DNA from: Posidonia oceanica
Taxonomy: Eukaryota; Streptophyta; Magnoliopsida; Alismatales; Posidoniaceae
DNA: 64,000 bases
Reading direction: 5' to 3'
Assembly (NCBI GenBank): GCA_037176725.1
Contig: JAZBRS010000013.1
Location: 7,505,001 to 7,569,000 of the forward strand
This document shows, piece by piece, positions 1-9,539 of the stretch. The position numbers and the translations under genes are program-made. Numbering within the stretch: position 1 is the first letter of the stretch; the number at the start of each line of letters is the position of its first letter. Under the pieces are notes generated by a model. That model was not told the DNA's origin and did no database searches. It was given only the letters and a program-made list of their open reading frames with translations.

Positions 1-90
1 CGAAACTTATCAAACCTCCCTTGCGGTCGATAGGTCTGAAACCTATCATTTATCACATCGTGCCCTTCCTCGGTCAGTAAGTTCGAAACT

Positions 91-475
91 TGCCAGCTAT
101 CATCTTTTGCGTGACTCCGCTCCAGGCAGACAGAATCCCGCCTGCTTGCTTCCTCGAGCGAGGACAAGCCATCCTTTTGAGCGACTCCACTCTAGGCGGA
201 CGGAGTCCTGCCTGCTTACTTCCTCGAGCGAGGACAAGCCATCCTTTTGCGTGACTCCGCTTCGGGCAAACAGAGTCCCGCCTGCTTGCTTCCTTGGGTG
301 AGGACAAGCCATCCTTTTGCATGACTCCACTCCAGGCGGACGGAGTCCCGCCTGCTTGCTTCCTCGGGCGAGGACAAGCCATCCTTTTACGCGACTCCAC
401 TCCGAGCGGATGGAGTCCCGCCTGCTAGCTTCCTCGGGCAAGGACAAGCTATCTTTCTCGCGACTTCGCTAGGTA
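91..475 (+). repeat. 70-bp tandem array (about 5.5 copies) in element P
   Basis: The phrase AGGACAAGCCATCC recurs at about 161, 231, 301, 371 and 441, an exact 70-bp step. Each unit also contains CCTGCTTGCTTCCTCG and a GTGACTCC variant. The unit resembles the reverse complement of the array in element M (GCTTGCTTCCT, then CTTGCGTG), so the two arrays probably share an ancestor. The long open frames here on both strands follow from the repeat and are not genes. Confidence 0.9.
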
Positions 476-529
476 CCGCTTGTTTTGATTTCCTTGTGCT
501 AGACAGGTAAGGACCATTTTCTTCCTTCG

Positions 530-1020
530 AGCTGACAACCCTAACTGTCCGGTTGACACCCGTCATACTGTCTAGTCTTGTCCCTCTCAGGCTGACAACC
601 CTAACTGTCTGGTTGACACCTGTCATACTGTCCAGCCTTGTCCCTTTCGGGCTGACAACCCTAACTGTCCGGTTGACACCCGTCATACTGTCCAGCCTTG
701 TCCTTTCGGGCTGACAACCCTAACTGTCCGGTTGACACCCGTCATACTGTCTAGCCTTGTCCTTTAGGGCTGACAACCCTAACTGTCCGTTTGACACCCG
801 TCATACTGTCCAGCCTTGTCCTTTCGGGCTGGCAGCCCTAACTGCTCAGTTGACGCCCGTCAAAATGTCTACATTAGGCTGGCAGCCCTAACTACTTGGT
901 TGACGCCCATCAAAATGTCTGCATCGGGCTGGCAACCCTAACTGCTTGGTTGACGCCGGTCAAATGTCTACATCGGGCTGGCAGCCCCAACTGCTCGGAT
1001 GACATCCGTCATAGTGTCTT
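530..1020 (+). repeat. About 60-bp tandem array (7-8 copies) in element P
   Basis: Units carry CTGACAACCCTAACTGTCC followed by GGTTGACACCCGTCAT at about 530, 591, 651, 710, 770 and 830, then decay. The same monomer in reverse complement (GGGTGTCAACCGAGTAGTT with AGGGCTACCAGCC) appears in M near 20760-20860 and in N at 55690-55990. Confidence 0.9.
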
Positions 1021-1850
1021 CTTGCCTTGGACCCTTCGCTCCGTGCGGATAAGGACCAATTTCTCCTTTTTTGATGCCAGGGTCGCTTCGGCTGCCCCCT
1101 GGTATCAGGCCTGGTATCATTATCCTGATACCAGAGGCATCTTTCTCGCTGCCTTAGGTATCGCACTTTCTTTTTCTTGGGCTAGCAGCCCAAACTGCTG
1201 GGATGACATCCGTCACAATGTCAAGCATCTTTGGGTTGATAACCCAAATTATCCGATGATGAGTCCATCAACTCCTCGGGTTGATAACCCAAACTATCCG
1301 TTGATGAGTCTATCAACTCATCGTCCATCGCACCAGCATCACATGCTAGGTGGTAGCACTAGCATCACATGCTAGGTAGTAGCACCAACACCGCAGGCTA
1401 GATCATCACACCAGCACTGCATACTCCGCATATGTCCCCAACAGAGCCAACCCCAGCATTGCATCAACATGCATTACACCAGTGTCGCTCAAAGCCATAC
1501 ACCGCTCGGCGCGTAGCATCTGCACCGCCTTCGCTTAGAGCAGAGCTCAGCGAATGGCACTCCCATGCTAGAGTTGCCCTGAGCCTCAGCGCACAGCATT
1601 AGCATCCCGTGCTAGAGTTGCCTCGAGCCTCAACACACAACATCGCATTATCCACAACATCCTCACACACGCATGCATCGCCCATGTTTCCCTCAGCGGA
1701 GTTCTGCGTGATGAGCGTTAGTGCAAACATCGCACCAGCATTAGCATCCACATTACATGATTTTCATCAGCATTGCATCAGCATCAGCATCAGCATCTGC
1801 ACTCACGTCTGCATTTGCATTCGCATTACGACAACGAGTCGTGACCTCCG
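1021..1850 (+). repeat. Degenerate short-repeat region of element P
   Basis: From about 1180 to 1330 a GGGTTGATAACCCAAA unit recurs three times. From about 1330 to 1820 the sequence is an irregular mix of CACCAGCATCACATGC and CATCAGCATTGCATC-like words. No reading frame here looks genic. Confidence 0.65.
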
Positions 1851-1880
1851 GTGCGTCCGTCGGATAAGTGACTCATGCCA
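1815..1880 (+). other. Conserved 3'-UTR block near the polypurine tract (copy in P)
   Basis: The block contains ACAACGAGTCGTGACCTCC, then GGTGCGTCCGTCGGATAAG and TGACTC. The same sequence, inverted, lies near the polypurine tracts of M (9057-9120) and N (53697-53760), although flanking arrays and LTRs differ. Function is unknown; it may serve RNA 3' end formation or reverse transcription. Confidence 0.7.
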
Positions 1881-1960
1881 ATAGCGTATGTGTTCCTACC
1901 GGTTCAGGCAGGGTGTCTTGTCAACCCTGAGCAGCGGCCTCAGTTCCCTCGACCCTGCTC

Positions 1961-1973
1961 AGGGAGGGGCATC
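1961..1973 (+). promoter_or_regulatory. Polypurine tract of element P
   Basis: AGGGAGGGGCATC directly precedes the LTR start. This tract primes plus-strand DNA synthesis in LTR elements. The same tract, inverted, abuts the LTRs of M (8959) and N (53601). Confidence 0.85.
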
Positions 1974-2045
1974 TGTAGACACCCCGTTTTGACAACTGAT
2001 CATTGGTGGATTTCTCTGGGAGCTTGCTCGGATCGTGGCATGGCG

Positions 2046-2200
2046 GACCCCACCTCCAACCTAAACCCTAACCCCAATCTAAACCTCCAACCTAGACCTA
2101 AACCCTAACCCCACCTAAACCTACCCAATCCATGCAGAACCTAAGCCTAAACCTTTACCTAAGCCTTAACCTAAGCCATCCCTAAAAAAACCCAAAGAAA
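2046..2200 (+). repeat. Telomere-like CCCTAAA-rich run in the P LTR
   Basis: Degenerate repeats such as CTAAACCCTAACCCCAATC fill this stretch. The run is internal to an LTR, so it is not a chromosome end. Confidence 0.8.
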
Positions 2201-2223
2201 AACCAAAAGATCATCTCTGGACC

Positions 2224-2340
2224 ATTGGACGCTGCCTCAACCTGCGTCTTATGTAAGACGCTAGGAATGAGGCGTCTTACATTGGACGCTGTGTTAGCCA
2301 GCGTCTTACGTAAGACGCAACTCAGTGAAGCGTCGTACAC
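2224..2340. repeat. Palindromic module, double (eight arms)
   Basis: Eight arms ending in GACGC or starting with GCGTC alternate with variable segments of about 10-11 nt. Examples are ATTGGACGC, GCGTCTTATGTAAGACGC, GCGTCTTAC, ATTGGACGC and GCGTCTTACGTAAGACGC. It reads as two adjoining four-arm modules just upstream of the putative LTR promoter. Confidence 0.85.
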
Positions 2341-2699
2341 ATCGGGGCTGACAGAGCTTCAATCTGAGCTCCCAACCAGTCCAAGAGCACCAAATCTCAC
2401 ACCCCTCTACCCCAACACCATAACACATCAAACCCGACCTCATCGGTGGTCCGAAAGGCGAGGAATGGGCCCGGATTTCACTGCAATAGGCTCTGTCCAG
2501 GTTCACGCGTGTTTGCCTAGCGTTTTGCATGCACGGCTCCGCTGGGTGAGTGGCCGTTGCAAGCCGACCTAGCTCACTTCGTGCCCCACGTAGCCGACCA
2601 TCCCCCGAGCTCCGGCACCTCCCACAGACAGCCTCATCACCTGGCTCGCTCCAGGAGCCGACACCCTCCTTGGAGTCACCAACTCAAGCCCTAGCCGCC

Positions 2700-2707
2700 T
2701 ATTTAAG
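2700..2707 (+). promoter_or_regulatory. Putative TATA box of the P LTR
   Basis: TATTTAAG sits in an otherwise GC-rich stretch, about 400 nt before the splice-donor-like CATAG/GTAATCC. A GC-rich exon-like segment lies between them. No transcript evidence is available. Confidence 0.45.
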
Positions 2708-2734
2708 CCCTCTCCCACGTGGACGGCCACCCAC

Positions 2735-3112
2735 GACCTCCATGCTGGCCTGACACCTTCGTTTGACCTTTCGTCGCCTTAGACACACCCCACAACCTCT
2801 CTCCCATGCCACCCTACCCTACCACGACCTCACCACCTTGCCCTGCCAAGAGACTTCTTGTGTGAGCTTGGACCAAGCAAAAAGGAAGTCCAAGCCATTC
2901 CACCAGGTGCCGGACTGAATTCCGAGAGAGCCAGAGAACCAGAGCCTCCTTGAGCGAGCCTGAGCCTTCCCCCGTGCGAGAGAGAGCCCCCGAGCATCCT
3001 CCGGCACCCAGGCCACTGCCCCCAAGCTCGCTGCACCCGCACTCGCTGCATCTGAGCTCGCCGTCCATCAACTCCGACCGGCTACAGAGCACATCTCCGG
3101 CCCACTCCATAG
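2735..3112 (+). other. GC-rich exon-like leader with splice donor, P LTR
   Basis: A C-rich segment of about 380 nt ends at CCACTCCATAG followed by GTAATCC, a plausible plant 5' splice site, after which the sequence turns AT-richer. The layout parallels the M, S2 and N LTRs. No conserved protein was recognised. Confidence 0.4.
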
Positions 3113-3714
3113 GTAATCCTTCTCCCAATTAGCATAGGAATGCCTATGGAAGATGTATTTTTCCACTTTTCACATGTAAATTGCATGCATATTTTTAGTT
3201 TTGGCTCGCATCCCGGAGTCCGGCGATGGGTTCACCGCCTGCACAAGGCTGTCGACCTATGAGTGTGTGGTAGCCCCCATCTCGGCCGCCGTGGCTCACC
3301 TAAGGTCACAGGAACCTTCCCGACCCTCTTCCCCTTCTACATGGCATGCCCGAGCCGCTCCTTGAGCTCCCGGCCCTCTCAACGGCCGGTGACACGCGCG
3401 GCCGCCGGCGAACGTCGAGTGGAGGTGGGAAGGGGCAGTGACCGTTTCCTCTCCTCCGCATTGTGTCCCTCACTCCTCCCTCACCCTCGTGAAGCTTCAC
3501 AGCCGAGCTTCGTGGGTCTCTGACCTCCCCGATGGTCGGAAATTCAATGAACTCTGGTGGCAAGAGGGGGAGGATGGCTGGAACGATCCATACACCCATT
3601 TCTTGCACTGATTTCATGGTTTTGCTCGTCTTTGAATGCTCTTGCTTATTAGGTAGTTAATTTCCATTTTGAATCAATTTGGATGCTTGATCATGCTCTG
3701 AAGCTTCCCGAGCC
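3113..3714 (+). other. P LTR interior, no gene recognised
   Basis: AT-richer sequence up to about 3215 is followed by a GC-rich patch at about 3220-3540 and then AT-rich sequence again. Short open frames overlap on both strands without recognisable domains. If the donor at 3112 is used, this would be intron. Confidence 0.4.
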
Positions 3715-3773
3715 GTAGGACGCTGGAACTGGTGCATCTTACGTAAGACGCACCTTTCCTAGCGTCTTACGCC
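3715..3773. repeat. Palindromic module, P LTR
   Basis: The arms are GTAGGACGC, GCATCTTACGTAAGACGC and GCGTCTTACG. Variable segments are TGGAACTGGT and ACCTTTCCTA; the reverse complement of the second (TAGGAAAGGT) resembles the first. Confidence 0.85.
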
Positions 3774-3937
3774 CCTGTTTGCCTTTTAACACTCTTTCTT
3801 TTGCAAATGTGATTTGGATGTTTCCTGTGGATTAATATGATGCATGCATTCTCACAAACTCCTAAATATCCTATTTAAATCATATGCTAATATTGCTTGG
3901 GATTCTTCACCCCTTTTCTTAAAAAACAAACTCCCAG

Positions 3938-3999
3938 GGCGTAAGACGCAGAGTCTTATGCGTCTTATGTAAGATGCAAGATCCTCTGTGTCTTACACC
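3938..3999. repeat. Palindromic module, P LTR
   Basis: The arms are GGCGTAAGACGC, GCGTCTTATGTAAGATGC and GTGTCTTACACC. The outer arms pair over nine positions if G-U is allowed. Confidence 0.85.
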
Positions 4000-4162
4000 C
4001 CTGGACATTATTTTCAAATATTGGCACTTAAAATTATTTTCTCCTGGAATGTTTGCTTAATTTCTGAATGCATGCCAAGTTTTAATCCCTTCTGAGTGCT
4101 CTCTAATTTCCATGATGCATGATTCCAGAATGCATTGCATATTTTATGAAATTTGTTTTCCT

Positions 4163-4222
4163 GTGTTAGACGCAGTTCTTCCTGCGTCTTATGTAAGACG
4201 CAGGGATAGCAACGTCTAACGC
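4163..4222. repeat. Palindromic module, P LTR
   Basis: The outer arms GTTAGACG and CGTCTAAC are exact complements. The inner pair GCGTCTTAT/GTAAGACGC complements itself but not the outer arms, so outer and inner arms have changed as separate pairs. Confidence 0.85.
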
Positions 4223-4255
4223 CTTAGGTCAGTTGCTTCCAGATCTGAAGCTTAC

Positions 4256-4260
4256 ACCTT
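4256..4260. repeat. Target-site duplication ACCTT of element M, left copy
   Basis: The identical pentamer follows the right LTR at 34666-34670. Confidence 0.85.
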
Positions 4261-4579
4261 TGTGACCTCTTCCCGGAAGCCCACGGCGGGCCTCGCATGC
4301 TGTCATAACTCCCGATGCGATCGTGCCGTGAGAGGGGGGAAGAAGCCGCTGTCGGCAGTGAATCCGAGGAGAAACTGACTCGAAAACACTGCGAAAACGC
4401 GAAGATAAAAGAGATAAGACAAAAGGGAGTCGCTACCTAGTCTATTCAATCGGGAGACGAGGAAAACAGGAAAAACCGAGGAAAACAGGAAAAACTACAA
4501 ACGAATGCAAAACTATGAAAAATGTATGACTCGTGCCGAGGACAAGGGCAAGATGGTCATTGCGGGTCCAAAGAAAGGG

Positions 4580-4652
4580 TAAGGACTCCTGTTACGCACG
4601 GGGAAGGTGTTAGGCACCCCCGATACGCTTGAGGAATCGGTCTTTCTTGGCT
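4580..4652 (-). other. Conserved LTR hairpin block (M 3' LTR)
   Basis: The block runs AAGGACTCCTGTTACGCAC, GGGGAAGGTGTTAGGCACCC, CCGATACG, then ATCGGTCTTTCTTGG. The GGTG-TTAGG-CACC part can fold. Equivalent blocks lie in the M 5' LTR, S2, N and, in the opposite orientation, P. Confidence 0.75.
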
Positions 4653-5499
4653 AATCTCGCTCGCATTTACAGGATAGCGGCAAATGATTACCTAACTGCA
4701 CGTCCAAGGGACGAGGAATGCTATGCCATGCTATGGATGCTAAGATGCATGCCTAAATGCCTAAATGCCAAAATGCTGTAATAACATGCCCAAGTGTATA
4801 CTATAAATGCTGTGATGCATGGAAAAAGGGGAAACATGCAATCTATGTGCTCAACTGTGCTGTTAGTGTCCTGAACGGGACGGGCCCTGGTTCGTAAGAA
4901 CTTCTGACAATAAACGTCACTGCCCCAATGCAAATGCAGGCGATAAAACAAAACACCGATAAAGCCACGTAATGCAAGTGTGTGACATGCAAAGGGGAAA
5001 CAAAACAGAAGCGATAAATCATGCAAGGCGAATGTGAAACAAATCGTCAAGTAAAAAGCCACGCAATGCAAGTGTGAAACAAGCAAAGGGGAAACAAAAC
5101 AGGGTCGGAAAATCCTAATCTATATGCACGAGAAAACAGATTGTAGAAACGATGTATGCAGTGCAAGTGGTAGGTCCTAAGTGATATGCAATGATTCAGG
5201 TGGGCTTATCTTGAATATCAGAGGCCTAATCTGAAATAACTTTGATTAGAATGGAAGATCATTCAACCAGAAAGACCTGGATGGTTAGATCGTGAAAATC
5301 CAACGGTTCGATCGGAAGTTATTCAGGTTTCAAGTCAGATGGCTCAAGGGCCAGAAAAAGTGGTCTAAACGGGGGTCTAAGTGCAAATTATCCCTATGTG
5401 TGTGCAATGCAGGGTGTCCTACATGTAATGAGGCTAACAATGCTCAAACAGGTGCTAGGGTGTGATATGCGATGATATGAAATTGCCATGCATGCAAGA

Positions 5500-5760
5500 A
5501 TGCAAAAGATAGGGACCTAAGTGCAATTAAAATAAATGCAGGGGCCTAAGTGCAATTAAAGTAAATGTGAAGGCTAATATGCAATTAGAGTGAATGCAAG
5601 GGCTAAATGCAATTAGAATGAATGTAGGGGCCTGAATGCAAATTAAAATAAATGCAAGGACCTAAATGCAAAATGCCACATGTGTAGATGCATGCAATGC
5701 AATAAGGTCCTAGATGTGTTTGGACTAAGGTGTAATGTGCCTAAATGTAAGGGCTTAAAT
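5500..5760 (-). repeat. Short degenerate AATGCAATTAGAGTG-type repeats, M LTR
   Basis: About 28-bp units of the form 'AAGTGCAATTAAAATAAATGCAGGGGCCT' in varied spelling recur through this stretch and again at about 30880-31040 in the other LTR. The sequence is noncoding. Confidence 0.65.
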
Positions 5761-5999
5761 GTAAATAATGAAAAACTACAGAAATAGCAATGCAGTGTGA
5801 TTTAAATGCTTAATTAAATGATTAAACGCATAAACAAGGACCTATGTGTAAATATGCAAATCTATTGGGCTTAATGGCAATGCAATATGGTTTAATGCTC
5901 ATTTAAATGAAAATGCAATGCATGAGGACTTAAATGTAATAAAACTAAAATACCAGACTAAATGCCAAAGTAATAAAGTTCTAAAAATGAGTTAAGTGG

Positions 6000-6660
6000 A
6001 ATGTAATGCAAAAACAGGACTAACTTGCAATAAAAATAAAGTACTAGACTAAATTCTAAGGTGATAAAGCTCTGAAATGAAATTAAATGGAATGTAATGC
6101 GAAACAGGACTAACTTGCGACAAAAATAAAGTATTGGATTAAATGCTAAAGTAATAAAGCTCTGAAATGAAATTAAATGGAATATAATGCAAAACAGGAC
6201 TAACTTGCAACAAAAATAAAGTACTGGATTAAATGCTAAAGTAATAAAGCTCTGAAATGAAATTAAATGGAATGTAATGCAAAATAGGACTAACTTGCGA
6301 TAAAAATAAAGTACTAGATTAAATGCTAAAGTAATAAAGCTCTGAAATGAAATTAAATGGAATGTAATGCAAAACAGGACTAACTTGCAACAAAAATAAT
6401 GTACTGGATTAAATGCTAAGGTAATAAAGCTCTGAAATGAAATTAAATGGAATGTAATGCAAAACAGGACTAACTTGCAACAAAATAAAGTACTGGATTA
6501 AATGCTAAAGTAATAAAGCTCTGAAGTGAAATTAAATGGAATGTAATGCAAAACAAGACTAACTTGCAACAAAAATAAAGTACTGGATTAAATGCTAAAG
6601 TAATAAAGCTCTGAAATAAAATTAAATGGAATGTAATGCAAAACAGGACTAAAGTGTAAT
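6000..6660 (-). repeat. 90-bp satellite inside the M 3' LTR, 7 copies
   Basis: The marker GCTCTGAAATGAAATTAAAT recurs at about 6069, 6159, 6249, 6339, 6429, 6518 and 6608, a 90-bp step. More degenerate relatives continue to about 7200. The other LTR of the same element has 10 copies. Confidence 0.9.
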
Positions 6661-7289
6661 AAATCTAAAATACTAGATTAAAAGTTAATGTAGTAAAGTT
6701 TAAAATGCCATCTAAATGAAGTGCAATAAAAAAAAGGACATGGATGCAATAAAAATAAAATGCCATACCTAACTGTAAAGAAATAAAATGTAATGAACAC
6801 AACAGCTGGACCGACTTGTAATAAAACTAAAATAACAGACTAAATGTTAATGTAATAAGGTTTCAAATGAAAAATAAATGAAATCTAACAGATAAGTGGA
6901 CTCAACTGTAATAAAATAAAGTTGCAGACTAAAACGTAATGCAATAAGGTTACAAAAAGAAATTAAATGAAATCTAACATGTAACTGGACTAACTTGTAA
7001 TAAAAGTAAAGTTGCAAATTAAAAGCTAATGTAATAAGATTTTAAAAAGAAATTAAATGAAATCTAAACCAGGACAGGATCTATTTGTAATAAAAATAAA
7101 CCAGCAGATTAAAACGTAATGCAATAAAGTTCAAACGAAAATTAAATGAAATCATACACATAACTGGACCTGCATGTAATAAACTAAAACTAAAAAGACT
7201 AAACATTAATATAATGCAAATGTAATTACGTAAGAAAAAAATAAAAGATACGAAAGCATTTAAATGAAATCAAACGATTTAAAAAAAAA

Positions 7290-8110
7290 TAAAGGAACAG
7301 TGGCCGCGGGCTCGTCGAGGAAGACGACCTTGCGCTGGTGCTCCAGGGGGTCGGCGAAGCTGCAGAGAGGCCTGGAAGCCGGAGGCGGTTGTCCCGGAGG
7401 CGTGGGAGGAGTCATCGGCGTGGAGTGACATCTGGAGTGCTCTGTCGACTTCGGTCTGTGGTTGCAGGCACAGCTGCGGGCGGAGGAGGAGGTATGGGCG
7501 TCAGCTGGGCTCGCTCGGTGCGTGGTTGAGCTTGTGGAAGTCCGGAGAGTCGGTCTGGAGGTGAGGAGAGCGCCCGATGCGACGGAGCTCGCTCGCGGCT
7601 GGTGGCCATCGCCGGGGAAGGTGATGGGTTCCGGCAAGGCAAAACAGCGAGATACGAACCAAAAGATACGCGCGACGATCCAGGAAGCAAGAGGGAGACC
7701 TAACGAAGCTAGTGGGTACGTTCATTACCTATGAACGTGCTCGGAGGGGTCTGACGACCTTGGATGGGTGCGGCTGAGTTGCGGCAAGCGGAGGCGGTGC
7801 TGGAGGCGCTGGGAGGCTTCAGGCGCGATCCGGGCATGTCGACGGAGGTGCGGGGAGGGTCCGGGAAGCGATGGACAGTCTTCTCCTCCTCTCCGCACTC
7901 AGATGGCCAAAGTGGGTGCTGTCGATGATTTTTCTCTCTCTTTCTTCTCTCTGTGGCTCTCACCGTGGTTGGCTCTTGCAGGTGGGTTCGTGGGTGGTTC
8001 CTGGAGGTGGAGAACGATGGAGGAAAGCAAGGGAGAGGAGCAGGCTGGAGGAGAAGGATGCAGTCCGTTCCGGCCAAGAAGACAGTTTTTTTTTCTCTCT
8101 CTCTCTTAGG
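7290..8110 (-). other. GC-rich exon-like island of the M 3' LTR
   Basis: This sharply GC-rich stretch is embedded in AT-rich LTR sequence and repeated at about 32925-33760. Overlapping frames are open on both strands, but none has a recognisable domain and reading frames are not kept between the two copies. On the minus strand a TATATAAT box and CT-rich run lie upstream, and a donor-like site (CATAG/GTAATG) lies near 7728. It is best read as a noncoding leader or captured genic fragment. Confidence 0.45.
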
Positions 8111-8142
8111 TTATCCCCTTCTCTCTCCTAGGTTATTCTCCT

Positions 8143-8150
8143 ATTATATA
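8143..8150 (-). promoter_or_regulatory. Putative TATA box of the M 3' LTR
   Basis: The minus strand reads CAGTATATAATAGG, followed by a CT-rich run suited to plant transcription starts. The same box is kept in the other LTR (33785-33792). Confidence 0.55.
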
Positions 8151-8224
8151 CTGGTGGGGAGATGAGGAAGGCCAATGGATTCGATCTGGGCAAAGGGGAT
8201 GGCCGGCCAGGATGAGGGTGAGGT

Positions 8225-8930
8225 GGAGGCAAAGGGTTTAGGGTTTAGGTTTCCAAATGGGGATTGAAAATGGGATTAGGGTTTAAGGTTTTCGAGCTTT
8301 GAATGGCAATTGGGTTTGGGGTTTGAATGCATGGGTTTAGGGTTTGAGTGGATGGCTTTTGAATGGAATATGGGCTTGGGGTTTGAGTGGATGGGTTTTG
8401 AAAGGAATATGGGTTTAGGATTTTGGGCTTTGGGTTTAACTGGGATTTGAAATGGGATTAGGGTTTAGGATTTCTGAATGGTTGTGGGTCTCTGGTTTGT
8501 GAATGGTTGTGGGTTTAGGGTTTGTGAATGGTTGTGAAAATGGGATTTGAAATGGGATTAGGGTTTGCATGGGCTTGAGAATAAATGGAAAATTAGGGTT
8601 TAGTAGGTTTGACGGTTTGTGTTGGATTTAAAGGTTTAAGGGAATAAAAGGGTTTTGAGTTCAATAGGCTGATGTGGGCCTAATGAAGTTGAGTTGTGGG
8701 CCTTGAGTTTAATGGGTTTAATTGGGCTTGGTTGTGGGCCAAAGGTGGGCTTAATGGGCTTAGGGTATGAGGTTTAGGGTTTAGGATTTAAGGTTTTGGG
8801 TTTGAGTGGGATTTGGGTTTGAAGTTTTGGGTTTAAATGGGATATGGGTTTGAGTGAATTTTGTAGTGTTTTTTGGGTTTTGGTTGTGGTTTAGGTTTGG
8901 GGTTTGAGTCCACCAGAGAAGAGCCAATAA
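8225..8930 (-). repeat. Telomere-like TTTAGGG-rich U3 of the M 3' LTR
   Basis: Many GGGTTTAGGGTTT and GGGTTTGAATGG words fill the first 700 bp of the LTR (element sense, as AAACCCTAAACCC). It is internal and degenerate, not a telomere. Confidence 0.85.
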
Positions 8931-8958
8931 TGCAGGAGTCAAAATGGGGGTGTCTACA

Positions 8959-8970
8959 GATGCCCCTCCC
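8959..8970 (-). promoter_or_regulatory. Polypurine tract of element M
   Basis: The minus strand reads GGGAGGGGCATC immediately before the 3' LTR, identical to the tract of P. Confidence 0.85.
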
Positions 8971-9056
8971 TGAGCTAGGTCGAGCGAAGCGAGACCGTGG
9001 CTCATGGTTGACAAGACACCCCAGCTGACGCCTAATGAGAGCCAGAGGTTGCTGTT

Positions 9057-9120
9057 GGTGTGAGTCACTTATTCGGCAGATGCATCGTAAAGTCATGACT
9101 CGTTGCCACAATGTGAATGC
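9057..9120 (-). other. Conserved 3'-UTR block (copy in M)
   Basis: The plus strand shows GTGAGTCACTTATTCGGCAG, ATGCATCGTAAAGTCATGAC and TCGTTGCCACAATG. It is the inverted equivalent of 1815-1880 in P and lies at a similar distance from the polypurine tract. Confidence 0.75.
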
Positions 9121-9539
9121 AAATGCAAATGCAAAAGGCAGATGCAGTGCAATGCTGATGTATGAAGCAATGCTGATGCTAAAAATAAAACCTGCGCCAA
9201 CGCCTACCGCACTGAACTCCACTGGGGGATGCGGGCGATGCGTATATGTGATGCTGATGGGAAAATGTAATGTGATGCCGGGTGACAAGTTGGCAGCCAA
9301 TCCAAACTTGCGCAAAAAAAGGAGAGCACCAGACAAGACTAACGTGCTTGCTGTCCGGGCAGTTGGGGCTGCCGGCCCAAAAAGAAAACGAAAGATACCT
9401 CAAGGTGGCAGAAAGGATGCCCCTGGTATTGGAAAACGATACCAAGGGGCAGCAGAAGTGCTCCTAGCATCACGGAAAGCTAGACATTGTGACGATTGTC
9501 AACCGAACAGTTAAGAATGTTAGCTCGAAAGGAAATGAA
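9121..9539 (-). other. Element M 3'-UTR, unique stretch
   Basis: CAAATG/GATGCT-rich sequence is followed by a segment with GATACCAAGGGGCAGCAGAA and one copy of the GTCAACCGAACAGTTAAG monomer near 9490. Open frames here match no known protein. Confidence 0.4.

Larger units (their letters stand above)
1..1973 (+). mobile_element. Element P: 3' internal (untranslated) part of a Tat/Ogre-like LTR retrotransposon
   Basis: This is the noncoding stretch before the 3' LTR of an element whose 5' part lies left of the window. It ends in a polypurine tract directly followed by an LTR opening TGTAGACACCCCG, which fixes the plus orientation. It holds two tandem arrays, a CAT/CAGC-rich degenerate repeat stretch and, at about 1815-1880, a block shared with elements M and N. 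No open frame here resembles a retroviral protein. Tandem arrays between the coding region and the 3' LTR are known for the Tat lineage; assigning P to that lineage is an inference from these marks. Confidence 0.75.
1974..4260 (+). mobile_element. Element P 3' LTR, first segment
   Basis: The LTR opens TGTAGACACCCCG right after the polypurine tract and is cut at 4260 by the insertion of element M. It resumes after the duplicated ACCTT at 34671, giving about 3.29 kb in total, close to the 3.31 kb of solo LTR S2, which has the same kind of content. In order it holds telomere-like CCCTAAA runs, an eight-arm palindrome cluster, a TATA-like box, a GC-rich exon-like island, a splice-donor-like site and three more palindromic modules. 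Confidence 0.85.
4261..8958 (-). mobile_element. Element M 3' LTR
   Basis: This 4.70-kb copy matches the 26313-26489 plus 29802-34665 copy throughout, differing by scattered substitutions and by the copy number of a 90-bp satellite. On the minus strand it holds a telomere-like U3, a TATATAAT box, a GC-rich exon-like island with a donor-like site, a long AT-rich part with satellites, the conserved TTAGGCACCCCC hairpin block and the end near GGGAAGAGGTCACA. Confidence 0.9.

Noticed and set aside
74..447. Reading frames of about 100 residues at the window start
   Set aside because: They are translations of the 70-bp array, open in several frames with repeating residues.
2224..4222. CRISPR-like array (palindromic repeats with unique spacers)
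   Set aside because: Spacers are only 10-11 nt, modules are hundreds of bases apart, the setting is plant LTR DNA and no cas-like gene exists.
7260..7734. Protein genes in the GC-rich M LTR islands
   Set aside because: Frames differ between the two LTR copies and no domain is visible. A captured gene fragment remains possible.
8225..8930. Telomere or interstitial telomere block
   Set aside because: The runs are degenerate and occupy the same position in two LTRs of one element.
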